Positions 23,531 through 31,762 of a DNA stretch of 64,000 nt are shown here, piece after piece. The notes below the pieces were generated by a model. It saw only the letters and a list, made by a program, of their open reading frames with translations, was not told where the DNA came from and searched no databases. The stretch spans positions 62,001 through 126,000 of the forward strand of contig DASYXY010000014.1 in NCBI GenBank assembly GCA_035934385.1, read 5' to 3'. How positions within the stretch are numbered: the first letter of the stretch is position 1; each line of letters starts with the position of its first letter. The stretch comes from CF-118 sp035934385. Its GTDB lineage: Bacteria; Chloroflexota; Dormibacteria; Dormibacterales; Dormibacteraceae. A program made the position numbers and the translations under genes.

Positions 23531-24444
23531 AAGCCGTCATCTGCACCGGTTATGGGCCGCCCGAGGTGCTGCAGGTCCGGAGCGCTCCTGACCCGCGTCC
23601 CAAGAGAAATGAGGTATGCATCCGTCAAGCCGCCACTTCGGTCACGGCGAGCGACTGCATCGTTCGTGGCCTCAAGCTGCGCGGCAGGTACCGCCTCTTC
23701 ATGCGGGTCGCGTTTGGCTTTCGGGCGCCGAGAAGGGGCATCATCGGCATGATCGCGTCGGGCCGCATCGAGTCCGCCGGCCGCGATGTGAAGGCTTTCA
23801 AGGAAGGCGACGAGGTGTTCGGCATGGACGGCTTCCGTGCCGGCGCGTACGCCGAGAAGGTGTGCTGGCCCGCGACCACAGAGCTGACTCTCAAGCCGGC
23901 CAACCTGACATTCGAGGAAGCCGCAGCCCTTCCGTATGGCGGCTTGCTCGCGTCGTTCTTCATGAGAAAGCTCCAGGTCGGTCCGGGCAAGCGCGTGCTC
24001 GTGTACGGCGCGTCAGGCGCGATCGGAACAGCATCCGTGCAGCTGGCAAGGCATCTGGGAGCCGAGGTGACCGGCGTGTGCAGCACCGCGAACCTCGAAC
24101 TCGTGCGCTCGCTGGGAGCTGCGTCAGTGATCGACTACACGCAAGATGACTTCACCCAGAAGGGCGATCGCTACGACGTCATCTTCGACGCGGTGGGCCG
24201 ACGGAAGAGCGCGCAGGCGATGGCCACCAGCGCGGCGGCCCTGGCGCCTCGGGGTTTGGCGATGTCCGTCGATGACGCGTTTCCCCGGACCAAGGCGGCA
24301 GACCTGGTCGCGCTCAAGGCGCTGGCCGAGAGCGGTGAGTTTCGTCCGGTGATCGACCGCGTCTTTCCGCTGGACGAGATCGTTGAAGCCCACAGGTACG
24401 TCGACCTCGGCCACAAGAAGGGCAACGTGGTCGTCAGCGTGTAA
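23527..24444 (+). CDS. MDR-family NAD(P)-dependent reductase, paralogue of 18511-19491
   Basis: A 305-residue reductase very similar in plan to the one 5 kb upstream: MKAVICTGYGPPEVLQV, ASDCIVRGLKLRGRYR, VLVYGASGAIGTASVQLARH, IDYTQDDFTQKGDRYDVIFD and GNVVVSV. No catalytic zinc site is visible. A longer reading of this frame exists upstream but is antisense to the YcaQ gene; the ATG at 23527, coupled to DUF2255 by ATGA, is the real start. Confidence 0.87.
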   Translation: MKAVICTGYGPPEVLQVRSAPDPRPKRNEVCIRQAATSVTASDCIVRGLKLRGRYRLFMRVAFGFRAPRRGIIGMIASGRIESAGRDVKAFKEGDEVFGMDGFRAGAYAEKVCWPATTELTLKPANLTFEEAAALPYGGLLASFFMRKLQVGPGKRVLVYGASGAIGTASVQLARHLGAEVTGVCSTANLELVRSLGAASVIDYTQDDFTQKGDRYDVIFDAVGRRKSAQAMATSAAALAPRGLAMSVDDAFPRTKAADLVALKALAESGEFRPVIDRVFPLDEIVEAHRYVDLGHKKGNVVVSV

Positions 24445-24451
24445 CGCGCAA

Positions 24452-25042
24452 TCAGGACGGGCGCTTTTCTTTCGCCGCCGGCTTAAGGTCCCCCTTCAGC
24501 GCATCCTCATACGCGGCCCACAGCACACCGTAGGCCGCCACCAGGCCTTCGGGCCGGGGCTGGCTCATCGCCGCTTCGAAACGCTGGGTGTATGGATGGT
24601 CGCCCAGCTCGTCTCGAAGTAAGGCCTGCGTCTGTGCCTCCCATTTCGAGGCCGACGCGAGATCTTTGCGCTTCTCGATCATCAGCCGGCCACGCTCCAT
24701 CATCTCCTCGAGGCGCGCGACGAAACCGTGCCGGTCGAATCCCTCCGGCGCTCGGAACGGACCCTCGCGGCTCACCGTCTTCCATTGCACCGGGCGGCTG
24801 TATGACGGGGCCGAAGCGGAAGGGCGCCAGCCGGCGGCGGCCCGCTGCCGGTCGTAGGCGGCGCGCTTGGTGCCGTCGGTCAGGACGTCGTGCGCCAGGT
24901 TGATCAACTTCGCGTGCTCGAGCGCGTCCGGATGGTTGCCGCGGTCGGGGTGCCAGTACTTGAGCTGCCGGCGCCAGGCGGCATGCAGCTCCGTCTCCGT
25001 CGCATCAGGAGGGACGCCGAGCACGAAGTAGTAATCGGCCAG
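24452..25042 (-). CDS. J-domain (DnaJ-like) protein, probable CTG start
   Basis: A J-domain protein of about 196 residues. From the CTG at 25042 it reads ADYYFVLGVPPDATETELHA, then KYWHPDRGNHP with the HPD motif needed to stimulate DnaK ATPase, and RAAYDRQ. No zinc-finger or peptide-binding domain follows; the C-terminal 110 residues are helical and unfamiliar. The first canonical start, GTG 25024, would delete the DYY residues of helix I, so CTG 25042 is favoured. No nearby SD supports either. Confidence 0.72.
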   Translation of the reverse strand: MADYYFVLGVPPDATETELHAAWRRQLKYWHPDRGNHPDALEHAKLINLAHDVLTDGTKRAAYDRQRAAAGWRPSASAPSYSRPVQWKTVSREGPFRAPEGFDRHGFVARLEEMMERGRLMIEKRKDLASASKWEAQTQALLRDELGDHPYTQRFEAAMSQPRPEGLVAAYGVLWAAYEDALKGDLKPAAKEKRPS

Positions 25043-25163
25043 GGGACGGCGGTCGTTAGGCGAGTCCGCACCTCCTTCGTCCGAGACGCAGAACCAGTTG
25101 TGGGATCGCAGTCTCGCACGGCGCCCGGGACTTGTGGCAAGGCCCAGGCCACGCGGATAATGG

Positions 25164-25703
25164 TTATGGCGTTGCGGTCAGCTCGTTGAGCTTTCGCATC
25201 GTGTTCGCGCTGCGGATCGTGATCTTCTTGTACATCGGCGTGCCGACGAGTTTGCTCATCTGGCTCCTGCCCACGTCCTTGCGATCCACGCGCCAGACGA
25301 CTGCGCCTGGTGTGTACTTGAGCTCATCGACGCCGGGCTTGATCGGGAGACGGCTGAGGATCCCGCGATCGTCGAGCTCCTTCCACAGCAACAAGACATA
25401 GGTCCGCATCGTTTTGTCGTCGACCCAGCCGCGCGGAATCGCGTCGACCATCTTCTTGAGGGCCTTGTGGTCCATCACAAGCAGCTTGATCGCCATCCCC
25501 GTGTGCTGCTCGAGCGCTTTCTCGATCCGGGAAGTCAGCCGCGGGGCGTCCGATGCCCTAGTCGAGAAGATGACGTTGCCTGAGTTGATGTAGGTGCGTA
25601 CATCTGACAGGCCGAGGGCGACCAGGGCCTCCTTGATCGCCGCCATCGAGACTATGCCCTTGCCACCGACGTTCACGCCCCTCAGAAAAGCGACGTACGT
25701 CAT
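25164..25703 (-). CDS. DUF1697 protein
   Basis: A 179-residue DUF1697 protein: YVAFLRGVNVGGKGIVSMA, LGLSDVRTYINSGNVIFST and DDKTMRTYVLLLWKEL are the family signatures. Structure of relatives suggests a ferredoxin-like double domain, but there is no established function. ATG 25703 overlaps the stop of the upstream membrane-protein gene (ATGA). Confidence 0.9.
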   Translation of the reverse strand: MTYVAFLRGVNVGGKGIVSMAAIKEALVALGLSDVRTYINSGNVIFSTRASDAPRLTSRIEKALEQHTGMAIKLLVMDHKALKKMVDAIPRGWVDDKTMRTYVLLLWKELDDRGILSRLPIKPGVDELKYTPGAVVWRVDRKDVGRSQMSKLVGTPMYKKITIRSANTMRKLNELTATP

Positions 25704-26125
25704 CGAGGCTGAGCTCGGCGACTCACTACGTAGAAGGTCAGCGTGGTCAAGGGCACCAGCAGTACGAGCGTGAAAGGGTGATAAGGATTCCGGGGGAGTC
25801 CGAGCATCACGAAAGCGGTAACGGCCAGGCCCACAACCACAAGAGCGCCGGAACCGCTGATCGCCACAACCCAGAAGGCGCGCCCTTCAGTAGCGGCCAC
25901 GACCAGACCGAGAATCCCGGCTGCGACTGCGAGAAGGAATCCGAGACCGCCTCCGACGAGTGCAAGCAATCCGAACAGCAAGTCTGCGGAGCTCTGCGGG
26001 CCGTTTGTGGCCTCGGTCGGTGCGGGAACCAGTTTGAAATCCAGGTACGCACCGACTTGCGCTGTGAGGAGCGCGAAGCAAGCAAGCAGGGACAGCACGA
26101 GCACCGCGCGTCGCAAGATCGTCAA
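25700..26125 (-). CDS. Four-helix membrane protein, hypothetical
   Basis: 141 residues with four hydrophobic segments (about 7-28, 48-76, 83-110 and 118-134) and little polar sequence between them. No family recognised. It is coupled to the DUF1697 gene. Confidence 0.55.
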   Translation of the reverse strand: MTILRRAVLVLSLLACFALLTAQVGAYLDFKLVPAPTEATNGPQSSADLLFGLLALVGGGLGFLLAVAAGILGLVVAATEGRAFWVVAISGSGALVVVGLAVTAFVMLGLPRNPYHPFTLVLLVPLTTLTFYVVSRRAQPR

Positions 26126-26191
26126 CCATGATGACGATTTGCCATCGCAGTAAGCCAGAGCATCGCTGACCTATACCGCGGGGTTTTCGAC

Positions 26192-26204
26192 GCTCCGAAG
26201 GAGC
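26192..26204. terminator. Short stem-loop between two minus-strand genes
   Basis: GCTCC-GAA-GGAGC is a five-pair hairpin 44 bases downstream of the cyclase stop. No clear T-run follows on the minus strand, so at most it is a weak terminator. Confidence 0.25.
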
Positions 26205-26247
26205 TGTTCCTAGGCCGCTCTCTCCTCTGCGTGCTCGTGGGCCAATG

Positions 26248-27594
26248 TCACGTCGCAGGCGGCTCGACGCGAAGGATCCGCCACGACCCCGGCACACCCT
26301 TGAGCTCATGCGTGCCCCGATCCGTGAAGGTGAGTCCAGACCCGGCGACCAGATCTCTCACCGTGCTGGAGACCAGGACCTCGTCCGGGCCTGCGAGGCC
26401 CATGACGCGCGCCCCTATATGCACCGCGATCCCGGCGATGCCGGCCTCCATGAGGTCGAGCTCTCCCGTGTGAAGGCCGACGCGGACCTGGATTCCAAGC
26501 TCGTGCACGCGCTCGACGATCGAGAACGCGCAGCGGATGGCGCGCGCAGGCCCGTCGAAGATCGCAAGGAAGCCGTCGCCTCTCCGATCGACCTCTCGGC
26601 CGCGGAATCGAGCGAGCTCGCCGCGAAGGAGGCGGTCATGGTCGCTGATGAGCCCGCGCCACCGGGCATCACCAAGTAGAACGGCCCGGGTCGTGGACTC
26701 CACCATGTCGGTGAAGAGCACGGTCGCCAGGACACGGTTCGGTTCTGCGCTGTGCCGTTCACCGGTGAGGAATTCCTCGATCTCGTTCACGATCGCGTCT
26801 GAGTCGCCGACCCACGCCAGATGGTCGACGCCCGGAAGCTCGACCAATCGCGCGTGCGGGATGCGCTCGGCCAGGTACCGCGCCCCGCCGACCTCGAGAC
26901 GTCGGTCGCCGACGCGGTGGAGGACGAGTGTGGGCACGTGGACGGCGGGCAGGATGTCCCGGACATCGAGGTCGAGCGACATCTCGAGCACAGCCCGTGC
27001 CGCAGCAGGACTGGCGCCGAGGCGCAAATACTGGCCCCACCACCTTTTGAACCGATCGTCATCGACCATGCTGGGGGCCCATATGCCGACCTGGGTGGGA
27101 CCACCCCAGTCCCGCTGCACGGCGTCGATGCTGGCGCGGTGCTCCTCGATCGTGGGTCCCCAGGGGTAGTCCGCGTCACGCACGCGCTTGGCATAGGAGC
27201 CGTAGACGACCAGTGCTCGAACACGTTCCGGATAGGTTGTGGCGAACAGCATGCTCATCGGTCCACCCTCGGAGATTCCGACCAGGGCGGCTCTCTCGGC
27301 GCCTGCGGCATCCATCACTGCACGCAGGTCGTCCATGCGCTCTTCGAGCGTCGGCAGCTTATTGACCGGAACGCGATCGGAGAGTCCAGTACCTCGTTTG
27401 TCGAACACGATCAGCCGGCTGAATGATGCGAGGCGCTCGAGGAAGCGCGCGAAGTCGGGATCTTCCCACTGGAATTCGACGTGCGAGACGAAGCCCATTA
27501 CAAGTACGAGATCAAGCGGACCGTCGCCGACGACCTGATAGGCGATGCTGTAGTCACCGCTCCTGGCGTATCGCGTCGTCGGTCGCGTGCCCAC
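26248..27594 (-). CDS. Alpha/beta hydrolase fused to class III adenylate/guanylate cyclase
   Basis: 448 residues. The N-terminal 280 residues form an alpha/beta hydrolase (VFDKRGTGLSDR, nucleophile elbow GISEGGPM, VDHLAWVGD with His). The C-terminal part is a class III nucleotide cyclase catalytic domain: VLFTDMVESTTRAVLLGD gives the first metal Asp, GREVDRRGDGFLAIF the second, and LHTGELDLMEAGIAG follows. This fusion is common in Actinobacteria and Mycobacteria. The hydrolase domain may sense a ligand and control cAMP synthesis. The gene ends the segment left of the tRNA-derived repeat. Confidence 0.88.
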   Translation of the reverse strand: MGTRPTTRYARSGDYSIAYQVVGDGPLDLVLVMGFVSHVEFQWEDPDFARFLERLASFSRLIVFDKRGTGLSDRVPVNKLPTLEERMDDLRAVMDAAGAERAALVGISEGGPMSMLFATTYPERVRALVVYGSYAKRVRDADYPWGPTIEEHRASIDAVQRDWGGPTQVGIWAPSMVDDDRFKRWWGQYLRLGASPAAARAVLEMSLDLDVRDILPAVHVPTLVLHRVGDRRLEVGGARYLAERIPHARLVELPGVDHLAWVGDSDAIVNEIEEFLTGERHSAEPNRVLATVLFTDMVESTTRAVLLGDARWRGLISDHDRLLRGELARFRGREVDRRGDGFLAIFDGPARAIRCAFSIVERVHELGIQVRVGLHTGELDLMEAGIAGIAVHIGARVMGLAGPDEVLVSSTVRDLVAGSGLTFTDRGTHELKGVPGSWRILRVEPPAT

Positions 27595-27685
27595 TCCGGC
27601 GAAATAATAGGTTTAGCTCTAAAGCCCGTCGCCCGCAGCGGCGACCGAAGCTGTGTGACCCTTCAGCCGCACTTGCACAACGTGG

Positions 27686-27730
27686 TGGTGCTCGCGCAGG
27701 GAGTCGAACCCTGAACCTTGGGATTAAGAG
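27686..27730 (-). repeat. Distal attachment-site copy: 3' fragment of tRNA-Lys
   Basis: 45 bases identical to the 3' part of the tRNA-Lys gene, from the anticodon loop through the encoded CCA. Beyond it, the sequence diverges completely (ACTCGCG instead of the tRNA anticodon 5' arm), so it is not a functional tRNA. Confidence 0.8.
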
Positions 27731-27743
27731 ACTCGCGACAGAT

Positions 27744-27867
27744 CGTCTCAGGACGTTTGAGAGAGACTCATGGCGTCACAGTCGTATTCGGCCTTGTGAC
27801 GCAACCCTCTCAGGTCGTCTCAGAGCGTGTCAGGACGTCTCACGGCTAAGCTGTCAAACAAGCTGTC
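27744..27867. repeat. Short repeats inside the left end of the island
   Basis: CGTCTCA occurs three times (27744-27750, 27816-27822, 27836-27842), two of them next to CAGGACGT. AAGCTGTC then occurs twice (27848 and 27860), and the longer AAGCTGTCAAA at 27848 recurs at 31226-31236 near the other end. Such clusters near an attachment site resemble recombinase arm-binding sites, but that is inference. Confidence 0.45.
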
Positions 27868-27993
27868 GGTTGTAGCGGGGCGGGCCTTACCGGCCGGATA
27901 GTAATCACCGACTAGATCTGTTGGTTTGGCCTCCAGAAACGCTGTGCCAGCCGCCGTGAATCCGTTTGGTTCCTGCGGTACTGTCATGGCGGC

Positions 27994-30294
27994 ATGGCGC
28001 TCCCGCCCGAGGGCCGCATCCAGTCGCCGCCGCACCAGGTGACCAAAATCCCGCGGTACCTGACGTCCTTCGTCGGGCGGAATGCCGACCTTTCTGCACT
28101 CACGTCGCTGCTCGCCACATCGCGGCTGGTCACCCTCACCGGAGCGGGAGGGTCGGGCAAGACAAGGCTTGCGGCTGAGTTGGGGCAGGCGTGTCTCGGC
28201 CTCTGGCCAGGAGGCGCCTGGTGGGTGGAGCTTGCACCAGTGGACGATCCCCTCCAAGTGCCCGACGTCGTGGCCGCCGCCATGCGACTTCCTGGGCGAG
28301 GACAAACGCAGGAGGTGGTGGTGGCTTTAATGGCGGCTCGGAAAGCTGTCCTGTTCCTCGACAACTGCGAGCATCTGGTTGCAGCTTGCGCCGAGTTCTG
28401 CCAGGCGGCCCTCCAGAGCTGCCCGGAGCTCACGGTCATCGCCACCAGCCGAGAGGCGTTGGGAGTGTCAGGTGAGGTGCGTTGGCCTGTCGCGTCGATG
28501 CCAGCCACCGACGGGGTGAAGCTGTTTGGGGCACGGGCGCAACTGGTCCTGCCCGACTTCAAGGTGACAGCCTCCAACCTTGAGGCGGTCAGCCAGATCT
28601 GCGACCGCCTCGACGGTATGCCCCTTGCTATTGAGCTGGCGGCTGCCCGCTTGGACCTGCTGACCGAGGAGGAGCTGCTCAGCCAACTCTCCGACCGCCT
28701 AGGGCTGCTGAAGGCGGCGAGTCGAACCGCACCGGAGCGACAACAGACGATGGTGGCGACAATCGACTGGAGCTACCGGCTCCTCACTGAAGACGAGGCC
28801 CTGCTCTTCCGCCGCCTGTCGGTGTTTCGCGGCGGCTTCACGCTCGAGAGTGCGCAGGCTGTCTGCGGCGATGGGATTGATGGAAACGTGCTCGAGGCGC
28901 TCGCCGGACTGGTCCGGAAGTCGATGGTGGTGGCCGAACGAGGCGGCGGCGGGCATAGCCGCTACCGACTCCTCGAATCTCACTTTCGGTATACCGAGGA
29001 CCGACTGCGAGAGACGGGTGAGCTCGAGCTCGTGCGTCGTCGCCACTACGAGTACTTCCAGGGGTCCCTCGCAGCCAGGACGTTCTGGCCGCAGGCTCCG
29101 AGCCAACCGTCCGGCTTACCCGACTTTGCCACTGAGGAGTCGGCCAACTTGTGGGCGGCCTTGGGGTGGGCACGCCACAATGCCGAAGACCTGGGGCTCA
29201 GCCTCGTGGTGGATTTCGGTCCGAAGGACTTCACGCAGGCAAGAAGCCTGTTGGGAGACGTGCTCTCGCACTCTCCCGCCCGGGGGACGGTTCGGGTCTC
29301 CGCGCTATGCCGCGCCACCCTATTCGCATTTGCACAAGGCGACGGTGGGGCAGCTCTTCAAGCGGCTGAAGAAGCCGTTGCGATCGCGCGCGAGCTTGGA
29401 AGCGTGGACTCGTTAGCCTGGGCGCTTAACTGCTTGGGACAAGCGCAACGGCACCGCGGGGAACTTGCCGCTGCAGCCGAGGTCTTCGAGGAGGCCTCCT
29501 CCCTGCTGGAGGAATCCACCAACCGACGCCTACTGTGCGTGGTGAGGTGCTCCATCGCGTTGATCGCGATCGAGACGGGTGATTACCCCGGCGGTTCGGC
29601 CCTCCTCACCGATTGCGTGGCCACGGCCAGAGCGGAGGGCGACGTCTTCTGGCTACCCATCTATCTCGACAGCCTGGCGCGTGCTCAGCTGGGAATGAAG
29701 GACCACAAGGCCGCCATCATCAGCTTCAAGGAAGCTGTCTCCGCGAACCGCCGCATCAACGACTTCGCAGGGATCGTCAACGGCATTAGCGGTCTGTCGT
29801 GTGTGGCCGCGGACGCTGGGGCTGACGACCGCGCGTTGCGGCTGGCTGCGGCGGCCGACCACATGTCGGATGAATGGTCGGTGCATTCAGATCCGTGGCT
29901 ACAAGACCAAGCCGAGCTCGCCGGGCGGCGATCTCGATCCAGACTTGGTGCCCGCAAGAGTGAAGAAGCCTGGAAGGAAGGTTCGGCCTTGAGCGCCGAT
30001 CAGGCGATCGAGTACGCGCTCGGTGAAGGCGAGCCACAATCCAGGGTCGATGCCGGCCCTCTGAGCGCACGCGAGCTCGAAGTAGTGAAGCTTGTGGCCG
30101 CCGGCATGACCAATCGCCAGATCGCCGCGCGCCTCTTCGTCGCCGAGCGGACGGTCGACAACCACCTCGAGCATGTGCGCGAGAAGCTGGCAGTGAAAAC
30201 GAGGGCGCAGATCGCAGCCTGGGTTGCCCAGCGCGGGTTGGCGCCAGGCCCAGCAAATGTTCACTCCGAGACCCCACCTCCGGGTCGGTCATAA
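27994..30294 (+). CDS. LuxR-family regulator with NB-ARC-type ATPase and TPR-like region
   Basis: 766 residues. FVGRNADLSAL leads into Walker A TLTGAGGSGKTRLAAELG, then Walker B-like AVLFLDNCEHLV and GMPLAIELAAARLDLL, the pattern of AfsR/LAL-like ATPase regulators. The middle region (about 400-640) is a run of helical TPR-like repeats. The C-terminus is a LuxR HTH: LSARELEVVKLVAAGMTNRQ and FVAERTVDNHLEHVREKL. It likely couples ATP and ligand or partner binding to transcription. It is the main cargo of the tRNA-Lys island. The start ATG 27994 has no clear ribosome site and may be leaderless. Confidence 0.85.
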   Translation: MALPPEGRIQSPPHQVTKIPRYLTSFVGRNADLSALTSLLATSRLVTLTGAGGSGKTRLAAELGQACLGLWPGGAWWVELAPVDDPLQVPDVVAAAMRLPGRGQTQEVVVALMAARKAVLFLDNCEHLVAACAEFCQAALQSCPELTVIATSREALGVSGEVRWPVASMPATDGVKLFGARAQLVLPDFKVTASNLEAVSQICDRLDGMPLAIELAAARLDLLTEEELLSQLSDRLGLLKAASRTAPERQQTMVATIDWSYRLLTEDEALLFRRLSVFRGGFTLESAQAVCGDGIDGNVLEALAGLVRKSMVVAERGGGGHSRYRLLESHFRYTEDRLRETGELELVRRRHYEYFQGSLAARTFWPQAPSQPSGLPDFATEESANLWAALGWARHNAEDLGLSLVVDFGPKDFTQARSLLGDVLSHSPARGTVRVSALCRATLFAFAQGDGGAALQAAEEAVAIARELGSVDSLAWALNCLGQAQRHRGELAAAAEVFEEASSLLEESTNRRLLCVVRCSIALIAIETGDYPGGSALLTDCVATARAEGDVFWLPIYLDSLARAQLGMKDHKAAIISFKEAVSANRRINDFAGIVNGISGLSCVAADAGADDRALRLAAAADHMSDEWSVHSDPWLQDQAELAGRRSRSRLGARKSEEAWKEGSALSADQAIEYALGEGEPQSRVDAGPLSARELEVVKLVAAGMTNRQIAARLFVAERTVDNHLEHVREKLAVKTRAQIAAWVAQRGLAPGPANVHSETPPPGRS

Positions 30295-30326
30295 CCGTTT
30301 CCTGCGGAGGTTCCGAAAAGAATGAG

Positions 30327-30343
30327 TACCTGAAATAGGTACC
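30327..30343. promoter_or_regulatory. Inverted repeat GTACCT-N5-AGGTAC between regulator and acetyltransferase
   Basis: GTACCT and AGGTAC are separated by GAAAT, and GTACCTGA is also repeated directly 13 bases later. The site lies 33 bases after the LuxR-type gene and about 100 bases before the acetyltransferase start. It could be a binding site of the regulator or part of the acetyltransferase promoter; there is no T-run for a terminator. Confidence 0.4.
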
Positions 30344-30441
30344 TGACCGGCCATTTGCCCGCTGGTCGACTCCTCCAGCCACGCATAGCGTGGCCCTTGC
30401 GGCCGGAACCCCGGCTAGCAAATCAGCAGGAGGAGCCCCCA

Positions 30442-30948
30442 ATGATCGAAATCGAATCGTGGCGCGATGGGCGGCCAGGACTTGCCAGCCTGGAGCCGTC
30501 AGACGGCGAGCTCCTGGGCCGCCTGTTCAGCCGGCTTTCACCCGAATCGGTGTACAGACGTTTCTTCAGCCCGATCCCCAATCCGGACTATTTCATCAAG
30601 TTGCTCCTCAGGGTCGATCGTTACGACCGCGAGGCGATCGTCGCCGTGGAGGGCGGCGAGATCGTCGGCGTCGCACAGTATTCCCGCCTCCCGGGCGCCT
30701 GCCAGGCGGACCTCGCGATCGTCGTCGCGGATGGTTGGCAGCGGCAGGGCCTGGCCACGCGGTTGATCACCGTCCTTGCCGAGCGCGCTGTCGCCCACGG
30801 TATCAACACATTTGCGGTTGCCATCCAGAGCGACAACTTCGGCGCGCAGCGGTTGTTCACGCGGATCGCTCCGGGCGCGCGGCTTGCGTTCTCAGGTGGC
30901 GTTGGCGAAGGGGTCATCCAGCTCGCGACCGAGAACGGTCATGAGTAA
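30442..30948 (+). CDS. GNAT-family acetyltransferase
   Basis: A 168-residue GNAT protein: SPESVYRRFFSPIPNP, IVAVEGGEIVGVAQYSRLP, and the acetyl-CoA loop DGWQRQGLATRLITVL. SPESVYRRFF resembles the acetyltransferase modules attached to acyl-CoA synthetases and cAMP-linked lysine acetyltransferases, so a protein acetyltransferase is possible. AGGAGGAG precedes ATG 30442 by a suitable distance. It is island cargo. Confidence 0.8.
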   Translation: MIEIESWRDGRPGLASLEPSDGELLGRLFSRLSPESVYRRFFSPIPNPDYFIKLLLRVDRYDREAIVAVEGGEIVGVAQYSRLPGACQADLAIVVADGWQRQGLATRLITVLAERAVAHGINTFAVAIQSDNFGAQRLFTRIAPGARLAFSGGVGEGVIQLATENGHE

Positions 30949-31310
30949 CCGCGAGCGCGTCCAGGCGATACCGTTTGTTGGGGCGCGATGCGCGACCGTG
31001 GCCCTTACGAGGTGATTCGGCGATCAGTCTCGGCCGCGCACTGCTGGTGATGAGCCACGAGCAGTTCGGCACCGCCGAGGCACCAGTGCCGACCGAGCGC
31101 CGTGCGTATTTTGCATAAGCGACGTACGTGGGGATTTCGATTTCCGTGCACGGGGAGCCCAGCGCCTTCGCTCAATTAAGGATTGGCACGGTCAGCGCCG
31201 TATTGGCGCGTTACAGCTATTCGTCAAGCTGTCAAAAGCGGGTTGGGCACGACGCATCGCGTCAGCAACCCGTAGATGTGGGCTCCATTTGAACTCAAAT
31301 CCGCCGTCAA
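30949..31310. other. Non-coding right end of the island
   Basis: No convincing gene. It is noticeably AT-richer than the surroundings, holds one copy of AAGCTGTCAAA (31226-31236) shared with the left end, and runs directly into the tRNA-Lys 3' end. It may contain remnants of a lost recombinase region or its binding sites. Confidence 0.5.
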
Positions 31311-31386
<76 letters not shown>

Positions 31387-31474
31387 GCGCCGCCGGCCGG
31401 GACTGGATTCTAAGCAACCCAGGCCTTAACAGGCTGGATTCCCTCCGCGCCGTGCCATCTCTAGTTTGCGATGC

Positions 31475-31762
31475 ATGCGCGCGCGCGTGCCACTCGACGT
31501 CGACCTCGAGGATCGCCTGCTCTATGGATTGACCCCTGTTCGCCTCGCCTACGTCGTCCTGTCTGGGCTCGCCGCGCTGGCGGTGTGGTCCATTGATGTG
31601 CTGCCGGCGGTCGTGCGCGGGCCCCTCGCCATCGTTTTGGTCGGATGCGGCGGCGCGATGGCCTGGGGTCGCTGGCGTGGACGGGCGGCCGACGAATGGG
31701 CGATCGACGCGTTCAAGTTTTTGATTGGCTCACATCGGATCCGATGGACCAGGCGCGAATGA
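31475..31762 (+). CDS. PrgI-family membrane protein (type IV secretion-like)
   Basis: A 95-residue protein. RVPLDVDLEDRLLYGLTPVR followed by two membrane segments (AYVVLSGLAALAVWSI and PLAIVLVGCGGAMAW) and ADEWAIDAFKFLIG matches PrgI-like proteins, the VirB3-like partner beside VirB4 in Gram-positive-type conjugation systems. ATG 31475 is preferred to TTG 31466. The stop overlaps the VirB4 start (ATGA). Confidence 0.68.
   Translation: MRARVPLDVDLEDRLLYGLTPVRLAYVVLSGLAALAVWSIDVLPAVVRGPLAIVLVGCGGAMAWGRWRGRAADEWAIDAFKFLIGSHRIRWTRRE

Noticed and set aside
27686..27730. A second tRNA gene
   Set aside because: Only the 3' part is present; the 5' acceptor, D-arm and 5' anticodon arm are missing.
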